Under the pieces are notes generated by a model. It saw only the letters and a program-made list of their open reading frames with translations, searched no databases and had not been told where the DNA came from. Source: Pycnopodia helianthoides (taxonomy: Eukaryota; Echinodermata; Asteroidea; Forcipulatida; Asteriidae). Taken from it: a stretch of 64,000 nucleotides of DNA. The position numbers were made by a program, and so were the translations under genes. Below, in pieces: positions 56,401 to 64,000 of this stretch (positions within the stretch are counted from its first letter, which is position 1; the number at the start of each line of letters is the position of its first letter). Location of the stretch: assembly GCA_032158295.1 (NCBI GenBank), contig CM063263.1, forward strand, positions 11,480,974 through 11,544,973. The letters run 5' to 3'.

Positions 56401-59400
56401 CTTCGAAACATTATTACCCCCGGTCACTGGGCCAATGATTTCTTTCCTTAAACCATCTCAGCTCCCTGGGGAGTATACAACCTGTGTTCCCAAGTATGTA
56501 GCACACTCAGGAAAACTGTCGAAAGATTGTAAACCCAAAATGTTTATGTGGTCTGCTTAGTTTCTTGGAAAGTTTGAGCAATGTCTTTGCTTTATTATTT
56601 GGCTTTTACCCTAAAACAGATGTATGTAAAGTACCGAATACTCAGTCCTTTTTCTCACAGGAAAGTACTGAGTATACAGTGCTTTACATATATCAGTGTT
56701 GGGGTGCAAGCCAAATAAGATTCTTTATCCCCGATGCAAATTGACCATCTATCGGAATTATTTTAGTACCTGTTCTTGTATTTTCCAGAAGACCATGTCA
56801 GAGTTAGACTCCAAGTGACAGTTGATGGATAAGACATCTGGCAAGCGCTTGTAGGTCCTCTTTTGGGACTGGATTTTTTTTTAAAGGAGGAAAGAATTAT
56901 ATTTCATAGATTATCGGATAATTCTCAATATAAACTGGCACCAAAAACTAGTAGGGTAAAAGTTACCACAATATAGAACTGTTTAGTAATAATTGGTTCT
57001 TATATAATTTAAAAGAAGACTAGATTTAATAGAAAAACAAAGTCTTTGTTCGAGTTCCTGCTTAGCAAAATTTTATCTGTGCTAAGCAGTTTGTGCTCTG
57101 TAGCTTGATGAAATTTGGCCCTTGAATGTGGAAGTATCGTGGCACAGTGGTCAGGCGCACCGGACTAGAGCTCTGGTGTTTCCGATCAGCAGAGGGTGGG
57201 TTCCAGTCCCGGTCTTGACACTTAACCATTATTGCTTCGTCCTTTGGATTGGATGTAGGTCCTGTGTGTTGTGTAATGCATGTAAAGAACCCTGTTACAA
57301 GTTATCGCTAAGAGAAGGGGTTTGCTCCGGTGTTTCTGGCAGTGGCTTCTGAATGCAGCACAGCACCTTGTAAACCATTACATGGTGCTATGTAAAGGAA
57401 AAAGGTCTCATACTTCAAAACGTAGCTCCACATACCTTGCAGGAAAAATACTGAGCTGTTTGAGATGCCAATTGATGTGATAAATGGGTCTCATAATTCA
57501 AAACAAAGCTCTTTGATACGCCCCTATGTAAGAACACAGTAGTATATCATGTGTGTCAGACTGACTTACCGTTGGTTGGTATCTGTTACAATCGTCGCAC
57601 CAGGCCTGCATGGTCTGATCAAGAAGCATACTGTTCTGCAGCACCGAGGCGAATGACACTGGCTTAGCAGGCCTCGCAGCAGCTGCCAAGAAAATCAAAA
57701 AACATGTTTCAACTCAATTATGGACTGGCTTCAGTTGATAAAAATATCAGAACAGGGGCCAGAGGCGTGGTATTTGGCTGGTAACCTTAGTCTGCTAAGT
57801 TTAATTTTGCTGTGCTTAGCTTATTTTTGTGCTTAAGCAGCTCCATGAAATTGGACCCCGAACGTGGAAAGATTTGCTTATTTTCAGGGAACTTTCTGCA
57901 GAATCAGGGAGAGTTGGCAGCTCCGTTTTTATTCAACAAGAATGCACTTACTTGGTGGAAGAAACTCCGGGTATGTCAGGGTGACTAAAAGACTTGTTGA
58001 TTTCCTCTCTGTTTCCTTGCCGCATCGACATTTGACCTCTGTCTGGACCTCGGACTCAAACATCTGTTTGATCCTCTCTGTTCCTGATCCGGAATCTGTC
58101 TCAATGGTGTCCTGTAGGGCAGAGGTGAAGTAACATCGACTTAGAAAATGATTGTTTCTTTTTGCCAAACAATTACTTTGGAGACCACTCTCCATTTACC
58201 AAGAGCTCCAAAATTTGCGAAATAAATTTTATGAAATCCAAACTAACTGCAGTAACGACCTTATAGTCTTGAGGAGATGACATGGTGTTACGGCAAACTG
58301 AATCACCATGCCTCAAAAAACCCACATAGATGAAACCGTGTACCTGAATAAGTTGCTGAAGTACAAAGCGATTCCAGCTCTGGATCAGACGAGGGAAGTT
58401 TGCCTTCCCGGCAGATTCTTCAGCTTCCCCTAGTAGCAGCCCAAGAGCAGACGCCTCCGGGATGGTGCGGAAGGCTCGCAGGAAATTACTTCCCTGCAAA
58501 ACAAAAAAGATACATTTCAAGCCAAGGTCGAGTTACTTTTAACAGTAGTTATTATCAAGGATGCCCCAAGTGAACTTAATCACTGTAGCTCGCAAGCCTG
58601 AGGAAACCTGTAAACAAGAGTGCTTTGCTGTGTGAACCAGAAACACTGGGGTTAACCCCTACTCTTCCACGGTAGGTGCTCTTGGCTCTTGTACGTGCAC
58701 TACCAATCCTGGCACATGGAACCTACGGCCTTATGTCCCATCTGAAGGATAAAGCAATTATGGTACAGTTGGCTTCAGCAGCCATGTTGAACCAACCAGG
58801 CCTTGCCCTTAACACTAGACGGCGAACATTGTCCAGTAAAAATTGCTACGGGCTAGTCAACACCACTTCTCAACTTGCCCCTTGGGCGACTAAAAACTGT
58901 GCAACCAACTTGTTTTATAATGCTCATATTTCACTTGACCATTACATTGGTTTTGATCGCTACCGTAAATACATCAGAAAGTTACATTTGTTCCAATACA
59001 TGCTTAAAATCTGGGCTACTAAAACTTCCTGGGGGCACGTAAAATGCACAGTTCACTAGCAAGTGCAAGGCCTTGTCTAGCTCCCTCACATACCTGGCAT
59101 GTCTGTCCCTTGGACTGATCCAACATGTAGAAGAGTAATCCAAGCTCACACGCCAGACAGAATTCCTTCGTACACAGGTGGCTCTCCAGTACACATCTTA
59201 ACGGCTCAACAAAGTACAACAACTGCCAGTTTGGAAACAAAAAATTGAAAACAAAAAAACAAAGAAGAAAATGTAAGTATATGTCACAGCAAAAGAAAGA
59301 AATTGGTTTGGGTTTCGAAGAACTTGTAGAGAGCTAAATCCATAACTACTTGGTGAAAATGATAATGACGAACACCCATACACAATTTTTAATGAATGTG

Positions 59401-62400
59401 TTTGGCACAATGGTACCAGGGTTTGCTCATCTGGAGGTTGCTATACAAAAGCTTGCCCCGAACCATTTGATAAAGCAACTGTCTCTATAATCTGAGGAAT
59501 ACCAATTTAAGCGATAAATTGTGACTAAACAAGTCAATGTACCAGACTTTATTCATATCTGACTCGCAAATGGGTTATTCAGACACTGCCTAAACTACCT
59601 ACCTGCAGCATGGAGTTGCAATACGCATTGGGGATGTGGGGTTCCAGACCAGCAAAGTTGGTCTGGTTGTAGTGTCTAAAGTCAAAGTCATCCACACCCA
59701 GCTTGGAGTATTTGATTTCCACTTTGCGGTAGTACTTGGGCACCATGTACAAGTGCGTATCAGCATCTGTGATCAGGGCAGACGAATAGGCAAATTTGAA
59801 GGTGCTTTTGGAGGCATATAACCAAACAGACGTAGAAAACTGCACGAAACTGAAGACCTTAGCAACAAAATAATTATTATTTTTCTCCAATATCACTTTC
59901 AGAGGGAAATGTTTCACAGAAAAATTTGTTCTAGTATGAACTTCACAATCAGTAAGCTTTCAGACTAAAAATATATAATACTGTTTCTTATCGTTACCAA
60001 TCCTGTATAATACCTTATAAAGATTACATTTACAAGGTGTACCCTTAAGAATTACAAAGTAAACAGAATTATGAATTATCTTTCTGAGAATCCATGTTTG
60101 ATACACACTGAGGGATATCCCACAATGCCCCTGGAAGGACATGGGCCCAATTTCATAAAGCTGTTAAGCAGAAAAGTTCTCCTTAGCAAATTTGTTTTGC
60201 TAAGCAAAAAGTGAGTGGGGTACCAGTCGCAGCAATGGTAACTGTATGGTATTCTGGCTGGTAACCTATTTTTTGCTAAGCAGGAGTTTTTTGTGCTTAG
60301 CAAGGTTTTGTGCTTACAGGCTTTATGAAACTGGGACCTGCACAGAGCGGCCATTCTTACCTCTCCCAAGGGGTGATTCAGGTACTTTACTCTTCCCCTG
60401 TCGCTTCCCAGGCTTGACTTCCTTGTACATGACCTGATTTCGCTTCTTGGTGCCGGGGTTCGGGGCATAGCCGATGAACTGCACTACCTTCATGGAACGC
60501 AATATCTCAGGATCAACCGCTGGAGCTTGTCTGCAAGAAATATGAAATTAAAATATTTTACTGATGTTCTTCGGAATGTGGTTAAAGGCAGTGGATACTT
60601 TAGGTAATTTCTCAAGAAACACATTACCATAAACACTTACTTGGTAAGGAGCACCTGAGAGCTGCTAATAGTATAAAACAGAACGAGAAAACGACTGCCT
60701 TTGAAGAAATGTAGTTTTTGAGAAAGAGGTAACTTCTCACTGAAATATTTGAATCTGAGAAAGGCTTCAGGCATGAGGCCTTTCTCAGGCATTTGAAAGC
60801 AGACAATTATATGCAAGGGGGTGTTTTTTCTTTCATTATTGAGCCAAAATTTTCACAGATTTGTTATTTTATGTATATGTTGGGATACACCAAGTATATC
60901 CTATCTTCATTCTTTGGTAATGACCCGAAAACAAATTCAAACCCACGACCTTTCAAAGCTAATAAAGCACTGAGTACTCGGCGCTTCCCTGGAAAAAACT
61001 TTACTGCCATCCCGAATGAAGAGCGCCCTCATTGTCTGCTTACCTCATGACGGGACGGCAGAAGTCTTGTGGCCAATCAGAGAGGAGCGCTCCATCACAG
61101 AACGGCATCGGGACGGAGGAGTACGACGCAAACTCGTTACTGATTGAAATTGGTCGATGGTCCTCAGGCTGGGTGAAAGAAAATCAATCAGAAATTCTAT
61201 TGTAAAAACAAATCGTACCAGAAAATCCAACTTTAGAGAGGTTTGTGGTAGCGGCATGGAAATATTTCTTGCTAGGGATAGCGTCATAAAATATTTTAAT
61301 CGGCTATCCGCGATCCACTGTCAGCACACCGCGGCTTGCCAACCCTTGGCTCAGTGCAGGGCACAGATTAAAACAGCATAACAATGGAAACAAAGTCATT
61401 TCAAAATTTTCTAGAGATCGCTGAAGTGAGCAGTGAATCGTGACCCGCCGACCCTTGGCCCCAAAAATTGCCAGAAAAATGGGAAAACCAAGTTGTGTTG
61501 GCTTTCATAAGAGCCTGTGACCAATTTTAGTAATCAATCTGTTAAGACCAGTATCCCCACTTTCTGTGACCCATCACATACATGAAATACCAAACCTGTC
61601 AACGTTTCAGCTCAACTGATCATCCTAGTCACCAGAAAAAATGTGGAAAACCCCATCACTGTTTTCAAACATTGGATATTCAAAACTTGCGAGATCAAAA
61701 CTAATTGTTATCCACCTTTCTCAAGTACGGAGTACAATGATTATTAAATTTGAACAATGAAAAAGAGGGGAAACTGAAGGAAACAACTCACTTGATTGGC
61801 AAACTCTGTCTCTCTTGGAAATGCATTGAATGTCACCTCTTCAGAGTCTGTCCACATATGAACACACCCTGGTTGAACAAAATGAAAGAATTATAAATTT
61901 ACATATAAGTGTCTTTTGAAAAGTTCAAGAAAAACTTATCCATTTATTTTATTTATTCTGGTTGTGAAGCCAAGGACTCTCAGAAAAGCGAGCTTATTCA
62001 CTATACTAGCCAAGAACCTCATGGGGAGAAGACAATGAGGGAAGTTTCAGTTTTGGATGTGGGAGGAAAACCCCAGAAAACTAATCCAGGCTGCGATAGA
62101 AAAACTTCCATCGCCATAAGCCTTTAGTCGAGCAGATGTCGTGGTCGAGTGATTAAGAGCACCGGACTCAAGCACTGGTGTTTCTGATCAGCAGAGTGTG
62201 GGTTCGAGTCCCGGTCAACGCACTTGTGTCCTTCGGATGGGTTAGCTAATCCCGTGTACTAGGATTAGTAGTGCACGTAAAATAACCCAGAACACTTATC
62301 GTGCAAGAGTAGGGATTAAACCCTGTGTTCTGGTTCACATAGAAAGCACCCTCGTTTACAGGTTTCCCAGGCAAGCTACAGCGATTAAGTTCTCTTTGAG

Positions 62401-63622
62401 GCATCCTTGGTTCCATTACCAAAAATATATAACAATATAATAATAATGGACATAGCTAGCCTCAGGTGTGTGGTATGGACAGGCACCAGACATCAAACAG
62501 AGAAAACCTACATAGTTTGAGAGGGTTAGAGTTGCAACTTGATCGAAACTAAAGAGCATACCTCCAGAGTCTCCGAATGATATAGCCTTGTAGTTACTGG
62601 AGACGTCTAAGGCTAGGGCCATGTCTCCCGCGATATTGACCTGGTAGAGTAACATGGCTTCAGGGGTCACCAGACCACCAGGGTCCAGCAGCTGGAACTG
62701 TCCGGTCTGGGAAAAAAAAAGATAATGAACTTTATCAAGCAATAACCCACAAGGGAAACTGATTGGGTAAATTCTGAGAATAATTTTGGGTTGAACAAAG
62801 AAAGACTTGAACCTGCGACCTCCGGATTAACGTGCCAGTGCTCTCCTGACTGAGCTATGTAGCCCTATGTTGGCAGTCTCCCTACTTTGTCATTAACTTT
62901 GTTCGGGGGTGCCAGTCAGAAGCCATTTGACCTGTTACTACCGTGTAGCCAGGGATCACACCCAAGATTACGATACAACCTGGGAAGCGGCAGCAAAGGA
63001 ATTCCCTTAAGGGGATTCAACTTTTGAATGAATTTTAACATAATTTTATTCTAGTCCATTTTTATTTTGCAAAGGGCACTCCCATCGCAAAATCTTACAG
63101 TCTACGAGAAACTTATAAAGGGACACCAAGGCCAAGACCAGGGCAACATCAGCCTGCAACGAATTCCTGCTATTAGAAGAAATTACGATGGTTACCAGTC
63201 ACAGCAAGTACACATGGCATTGAATTTTGGCTGGTAACTTTTTTTCGAAATCATTTTGAGAAGTCCCCCCCCCCAACCACTAAGTATTAGATGATTTGCA
63301 GGACAAGTTCTATAAGATCAAAACTCATCAAAAGTTATCACAACTTCTCATTCTACTCATAGAAAAGAGACAACACATTGATTGTGTGACCACAAACCAA
63401 AATTCAAACCCCTTCTCTAGCCAGCAAACTAGTTTCACGCTTAGCTAAATTTGGGCCCTCGGTCAGCGGTTCCTCACCTGACTGACGACGACGACCCTGT
63501 TAGAGTAGGTCGGCACATAGCGCAAATACCAAGGCTCAATTGGTATATGAAGTGGGTTCATAGGTCGCATAGTTCGAAGGTCATAGACCATCAAGTACCG
63601 ATCCAAGGACAGACCTCCATTC
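50288..63622 (-). CDS. pan2: PAN2, catalytic subunit of the PAN2-PAN3 deadenylase (3' 20 exons)
   Basis: Cytoplasmic poly(A)-specific 3' exonuclease that, with PAN3, starts mRNA deadenylation. Twenty exons join without a single frame break to about 917 residues. The N-terminal part of the WD40 domain (roughly 250 residues by comparison with vertebrates) lies past the right edge. In order: last WD40 blades; the PAN3-binding linker; a pseudo-ubiquitin-hydrolase domain in which the normal catalytic Cys position is Ala ([10 protein letters not shown]); and a C-terminal DEDDh exonuclease with IDAEF, RKDF and HDSIED supplying its acidic and histidine residues. An extra C-X5-C-X4-C-X3-H motif interrupts the pseudo-hydrolase domain (exon at 56159-56301). 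The last codons lie in a 21-bp minisatellite. Confidence 0.97.
50911..51037. mobile_element. 127-bp hairpin element in PAN2 intron
   Basis: Arms of about 50 bp (GTTATCACACTCGCGC and its near complement at the right end) surround a loop of about 20 bases. Strong foldback potential. Confidence 0.85.
51048..51358 (-). mobile_element. tRNA-Leu-derived SINE (family L), tail A, in PAN2 intron
   Basis: Contains cctagttgctagatcaaggc, tacatctgggttaagagaag and ctgctcggccacgatagcc. Closest by eye to the copy at 41425. Confidence 0.85.
51441..51534 (-). CDS. pan2: PAN2 exon s
   Basis: Encodes [12 protein letters not shown] and [13 protein letters not shown]. Leaves one base before the donor gtaaga. Confidence 0.96.
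51685..51990. repeat. Tandem repeat, 70-86 bp units, PAN2 intron
   Basis: Units starting aatttgaatcccactgctg begin at 51685, 51755, 51832 and 51918. Units share ccaccatgttggca and acaagaatgagg. Confidence 0.92.
52081..52260 (-). CDS. pan2: PAN2 exon r: exonuclease motif II
   Basis: Encodes [20 protein letters not shown] and [16 protein letters not shown]. The D of RKDF is the second-motif catalytic acid. Confidence 0.97.
52405..52548 (-). CDS. pan2: PAN2 exon q
   Basis: Encodes [20 protein letters not shown] and [11 protein letters not shown], near-identical to vertebrate PAN2. Both ends phase 0. Confidence 0.97.
52963..53330 (-). mobile_element. Family-3 MITE in PAN2 intron
   Basis: Starts ttaaaggcagtggataattt, ends around ctttgacaattaccc. 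Inverted relative to the copy at 11440. Confidence 0.8.
53512..53666 (-). CDS. pan2: PAN2 exon p: exonuclease motif I
   Basis: After a variable linker it encodes [19 protein letters not shown]. The D and E of IDAEF are the first two DEDDh acidic residues. Donor gtacgt. Confidence 0.96.
53780..53930 (-). mobile_element. Family N repeat fragment in PAN2 intron
   Basis: Contains ggttcaacaaagacaattt, the tRNA-like complement gacttgaacatgcgacctcc and tctaccaactaaccgac. Confidence 0.65.
54156..54306 (-). CDS. pan2: PAN2 exon o
   Basis: Encodes [24 protein letters not shown] sequence (with V for the last A) and [13 protein letters not shown]. Leaves one base. Donor gtaaga. Confidence 0.95.
54779..54913 (-). 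CDS. pan2: PAN2 exon n
   Basis: Encodes [20 protein letters not shown] and [13 protein letters not shown], the last strands of the pseudo-hydrolase domain. Both ends phase 0. Confidence 0.95.
54935..55226 (+). mobile_element. tRNA-Leu-derived SINE (family L), tail A, 5'-truncated
   Basis: Starts at gggttcgaatcccggtcgtg and ends gcgctatataagaactag plus ATT units. Lies in the PAN2 intron between exons n and m. Confidence 0.85.
55256..55310 (-). mobile_element. Family N repeat, short fragment
   Basis: The segment gggatcacacccaagttaac and acaacctgggaagcg matches, inverted, the first part of the repeat at 62735-63005. Confidence 0.55.
55470..55545 (-). pseudogene. Decayed partial copy of PAN2 exon m and its donor
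   Basis: On the plus strand ggtgaggtggtgacttatgt, tcatctctgacc and atctcaattgtaccga parallel ggtgaggtgactacttacct, tcatctcggact and atctcaactgtccca at 55607-55671. In the copy the donor gtaagt has become ataagt. Confidence 0.6.
55626..55725 (-). CDS. pan2: PAN2 exon m
   Basis: Encodes [17 protein letters not shown]. The acceptor gcgtctatag is chosen because it keeps the frame; the nearer ctccttcag, 10 bases inside the exon, would break it. Donor gtaagt. Confidence 0.93.
56159..56301 (-). CDS. pan2: PAN2 exon l: CCCH zinc-finger motif
   Basis: Encodes a charged, likely helical stretch ([19 protein letters not shown]) and then [16 protein letters not shown], with spacing C-X5-C-X4-C-X3-H. That spacing is typical of Nab2/ZC3H14 poly(A)-binding fingers. 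Frame is certain because both neighbouring exons join in phase. From memory, vertebrate PAN2 has no such motif here. Donor gtaagt. Confidence 0.92.
56390..56512 (-). mobile_element. Family L SINE fragment
   Basis: Contains gcgcttcgaaacattattac and ccctggggagtatacaacct. The head is missing. Confidence 0.65.
56770..56868 (-). CDS. pan2: PAN2 exon k
   Basis: Encodes [15 protein letters not shown] and MVFWKIQEQ. Both ends phase 0, immediately before the zinc-finger exon. Confidence 0.93.
57127..57365 (+). mobile_element. tRNA-Leu-derived SINE (family L), tail B
   Basis: The head tatcgtggcacagtggtcag has a damaged A box. The body has attgcttcgtcctttggatt and agagaaggggtttgctccgg. Confidence 0.8.
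57570..57682 (-). CDS. pan2: PAN2 exon j
   Basis: Encodes [13 protein letters not shown], then [12 protein letters not shown], the partner cysteine pair of the same zinc site. Donor gtaagt. Confidence 0.95.
57952..58111 (-). CDS. pan2: PAN2 exon i: zinc-binding CRCG
   Basis: Encodes an acidic-polar stretch, then [12 protein letters not shown] and LLVTLTYPE. The paired cysteines fit the zinc site of the hydrolase-like domain. Donor gtaagt. Confidence 0.94.
58344..58493 (-). CDS. pan2: PAN2 exon h
   Basis: Encodes [19 protein letters not shown] and [13 protein letters not shown]. Acceptor gttttgcag, donor gtacac. Confidence 0.96.
58645..58775 (-). mobile_element. Family L SINE fragment, tail B
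   Basis: Contains gttaacccctactcttccac and atgtcccatctgaaggataa. The head is missing. Confidence 0.65.
59094..59222 (-). CDS. pan2: PAN2 exon g
   Basis: Encodes [12 protein letters not shown] and [14 protein letters not shown]. Both ends phase 0. Acceptor ctggcag, donor gtatgt. Confidence 0.95.
59603..59766 (-). CDS. pan2: PAN2 exon f: start of pseudo-hydrolase domain
   Basis: Encodes [18 protein letters not shown] and [16 protein letters not shown]. Compared with active ubiquitin proteases the catalytic Cys is replaced by Ala, as in other PAN2 proteins. Confidence 0.96.
60361..60530 (-). CDS. pan2: PAN2 exon e: linker
   Basis: Encodes [20 protein letters not shown], matching the conserved stretch before the pseudo-hydrolase domain, then a lysine-rich segment. 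Donor gtaaga. Confidence 0.94.
60585..60900 (-). mobile_element. Family-3 MITE in PAN2 intron
   Basis: Starts ttaaaggcagtggatacttt and shares gaatctgagaaaggcttcag with the copy at 52963. The right end is truncated. Confidence 0.75.
61044..61168 (-). CDS. pan2: PAN2 exon d: linker
   Basis: Encodes [14 protein letters not shown] in the region that contacts PAN3 in other species. Acceptor tttcacccag, donor gtaagc. Confidence 0.92.
61792..61868 (-). CDS. pan2: PAN2 exon c
   Basis: Short exon encoding [11 protein letters not shown] and PRETEFANQ, the end of the propeller. Donor gtgagt. Confidence 0.92.
61955..62100 (-). mobile_element. Family 3 SINE body, inverted
   Basis: Contains ccaaggactctcagaaaagc, tgggaggaaaacccc and cagaaaactaatccaggc, the inverted body of the repeat at 30300. 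No tRNA-like head. Confidence 0.65.
62135..62395 (+). mobile_element. tRNA-Leu-derived SINE (family L) with a third body type
   Basis: The head gatgtcgtggtcgagtgatt and gggttcgagtcccggtc is followed by ttcggatgggttagctaatc and a different 3' part (gtgcaagagtagggattaaa). Related to tail B but longer. Confidence 0.8.
62562..62706 (-). CDS. pan2: PAN2 exon b: WD40 end
   Basis: Encodes [13 protein letters not shown], then [14 protein letters not shown]. Phase 0 entry; leaves one base. Acceptor tttttcccag, donor gtatgc. Confidence 0.95.
62735..63005 (-). mobile_element. Family N repeat, long copy in PAN2 intron
   Basis: The longest copy: left end cacaagggaaactgattggg, tRNA-like complement in the middle, right end caacctgggaagcggcagc. 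It shows that the tRNA-like part is flanked by family sequence on both sides. Confidence 0.8.
63010..63170. repeat. Diverged relative of the 14274 MITE
   Basis: Shares gcaaagggcactcccatcg, aagggacaccaaggccaaga and ccagggcaacat with that element but lacks its ends. Confidence 0.6.
63478..63622 (-). CDS. pan2: PAN2 exon a (most 5' exon seen): WD40 blade
   Basis: Encodes [15 protein letters not shown], then [12 protein letters not shown], matching the late WD40 repeats. The acceptor is cttcatag and the donor gtgagg. The upstream exons were not found in the remaining 380 bases. Confidence 0.95.
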
Positions 63623-64000
63623 CTATGAAGAAAAAATGGGAAAAGATCAAAAAAATGCTATTAATTTATGCTAGCTAAAATTCACTTTTAAATTATCATC
63701 ACTCCGATTGCAAAACAAAATTTGCGAGGAGGACAATTAATATATTTGAGATTATATAAATACCGCTTCTTCACATCCAAAGTAAATTGAGGAACAAAGT
63801 CCGATGTATGGTGCTAAGCCGAGGAGAGGACACAACAAGCATGAAACCCACAAAATACGTGTACAGGTCGGAAAATTAATTTATGGCCTGTGGGTTTGTG
63901 ATCTATAGAAAGAGCAATGACACTTGCCTGGAACCAGGCAGCACTGTCTTTGGTATGAGGAATTCAAAGTTGTTGTTGTTGTTGTTTATGAGATATCGCC
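63623..64000. other. PAN2 intron at the right edge
   Basis: No exon recognised. A GTT microsatellite lies at about 63969-63987. PAN2 must continue beyond the window. Confidence 0.6.

Noticed and set aside
58676..59059. A 127-codon plus-strand open frame opposite PAN2
   Set aside because: Its first part is SINE body sequence and the rest is intron of PAN2 on the other strand. No conserved motif.
63895..63960. Possible further PAN2 exon with a GC donor (ccag-gcaagt on the minus strand)
   Set aside because: The translated sequence does not match any WD40 blade I recognise and an acceptor with a clear pyrimidine tract is lacking.

Overview
This is eukaryotic genomic DNA from an intron-rich, AT-biased animal genome full of short non-autonomous transposons and tRNA-derived SINEs. 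The one strongly diagnostic gene is a CMP-N-acetylneuraminate hydroxylase (CMAH) with a predicted C-terminal membrane anchor. An anchored CMAH is known from starfish, so an echinoderm, probably an asteroid, is the best guess. No bacterial operon, CRISPR array or intact virus is present.

Layout. 1-22.9 kb is intergenic and repeat-dominated: TTAA-flanked MITEs, two hAT-like insertions with visible 8-bp target-site duplications, a P-element/THAP9-like transposase fragment (minus, 5.0-5.65 kb), a near-perfect palindrome (5.9-6.1 kb) and a 5'-truncated LINE reverse transcriptase with two nonsense codons (12.7-14.0 kb). 22.9-41.3 kb is CMAH on the plus strand, 14 coding exons with GT-AG introns. 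41.3-50.3 kb is the tail-to-tail intergenic interval, holding SINEs, remnants of a Ty3/Gypsy retrotransposon (43.4-44.7 kb) and a LINE 3' tail. 50.3-63.6 kb is PAN2 on the minus strand: 20 coding exons running from the WD40 end to the stop. Its first exons lie beyond the right edge of the window.

The two genes are functionally unrelated. CMAH makes CMP-Neu5Gc for sialylation. PAN2 is the catalytic subunit of the PAN2-PAN3 deadenylase that shortens mRNA poly(A) tails. They simply converge.

Most interesting points: (1) PAN2 carries a C-X5-C-X4-C-X3-H zinc-finger motif of Nab2/ZC3H14 type inside its pseudo-ubiquitin-hydrolase domain; (2) CMAH needs two one-base frame corrections, both at A runs, while all 20 PAN2 exons join in frame, so either assembly error or real CMAH decay must be considered; (3) a 30-nt in-frame candidate microexon would lengthen the Rieske domain loop of CMAH; (4) a 21-bp minisatellite has grown out of the last codons of PAN2, and every unit carries an in-frame stop; (5) a paralogous empty site and a shared TTAA together show how the MITEs insert. 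I did not find a wholly new multi-gene system.
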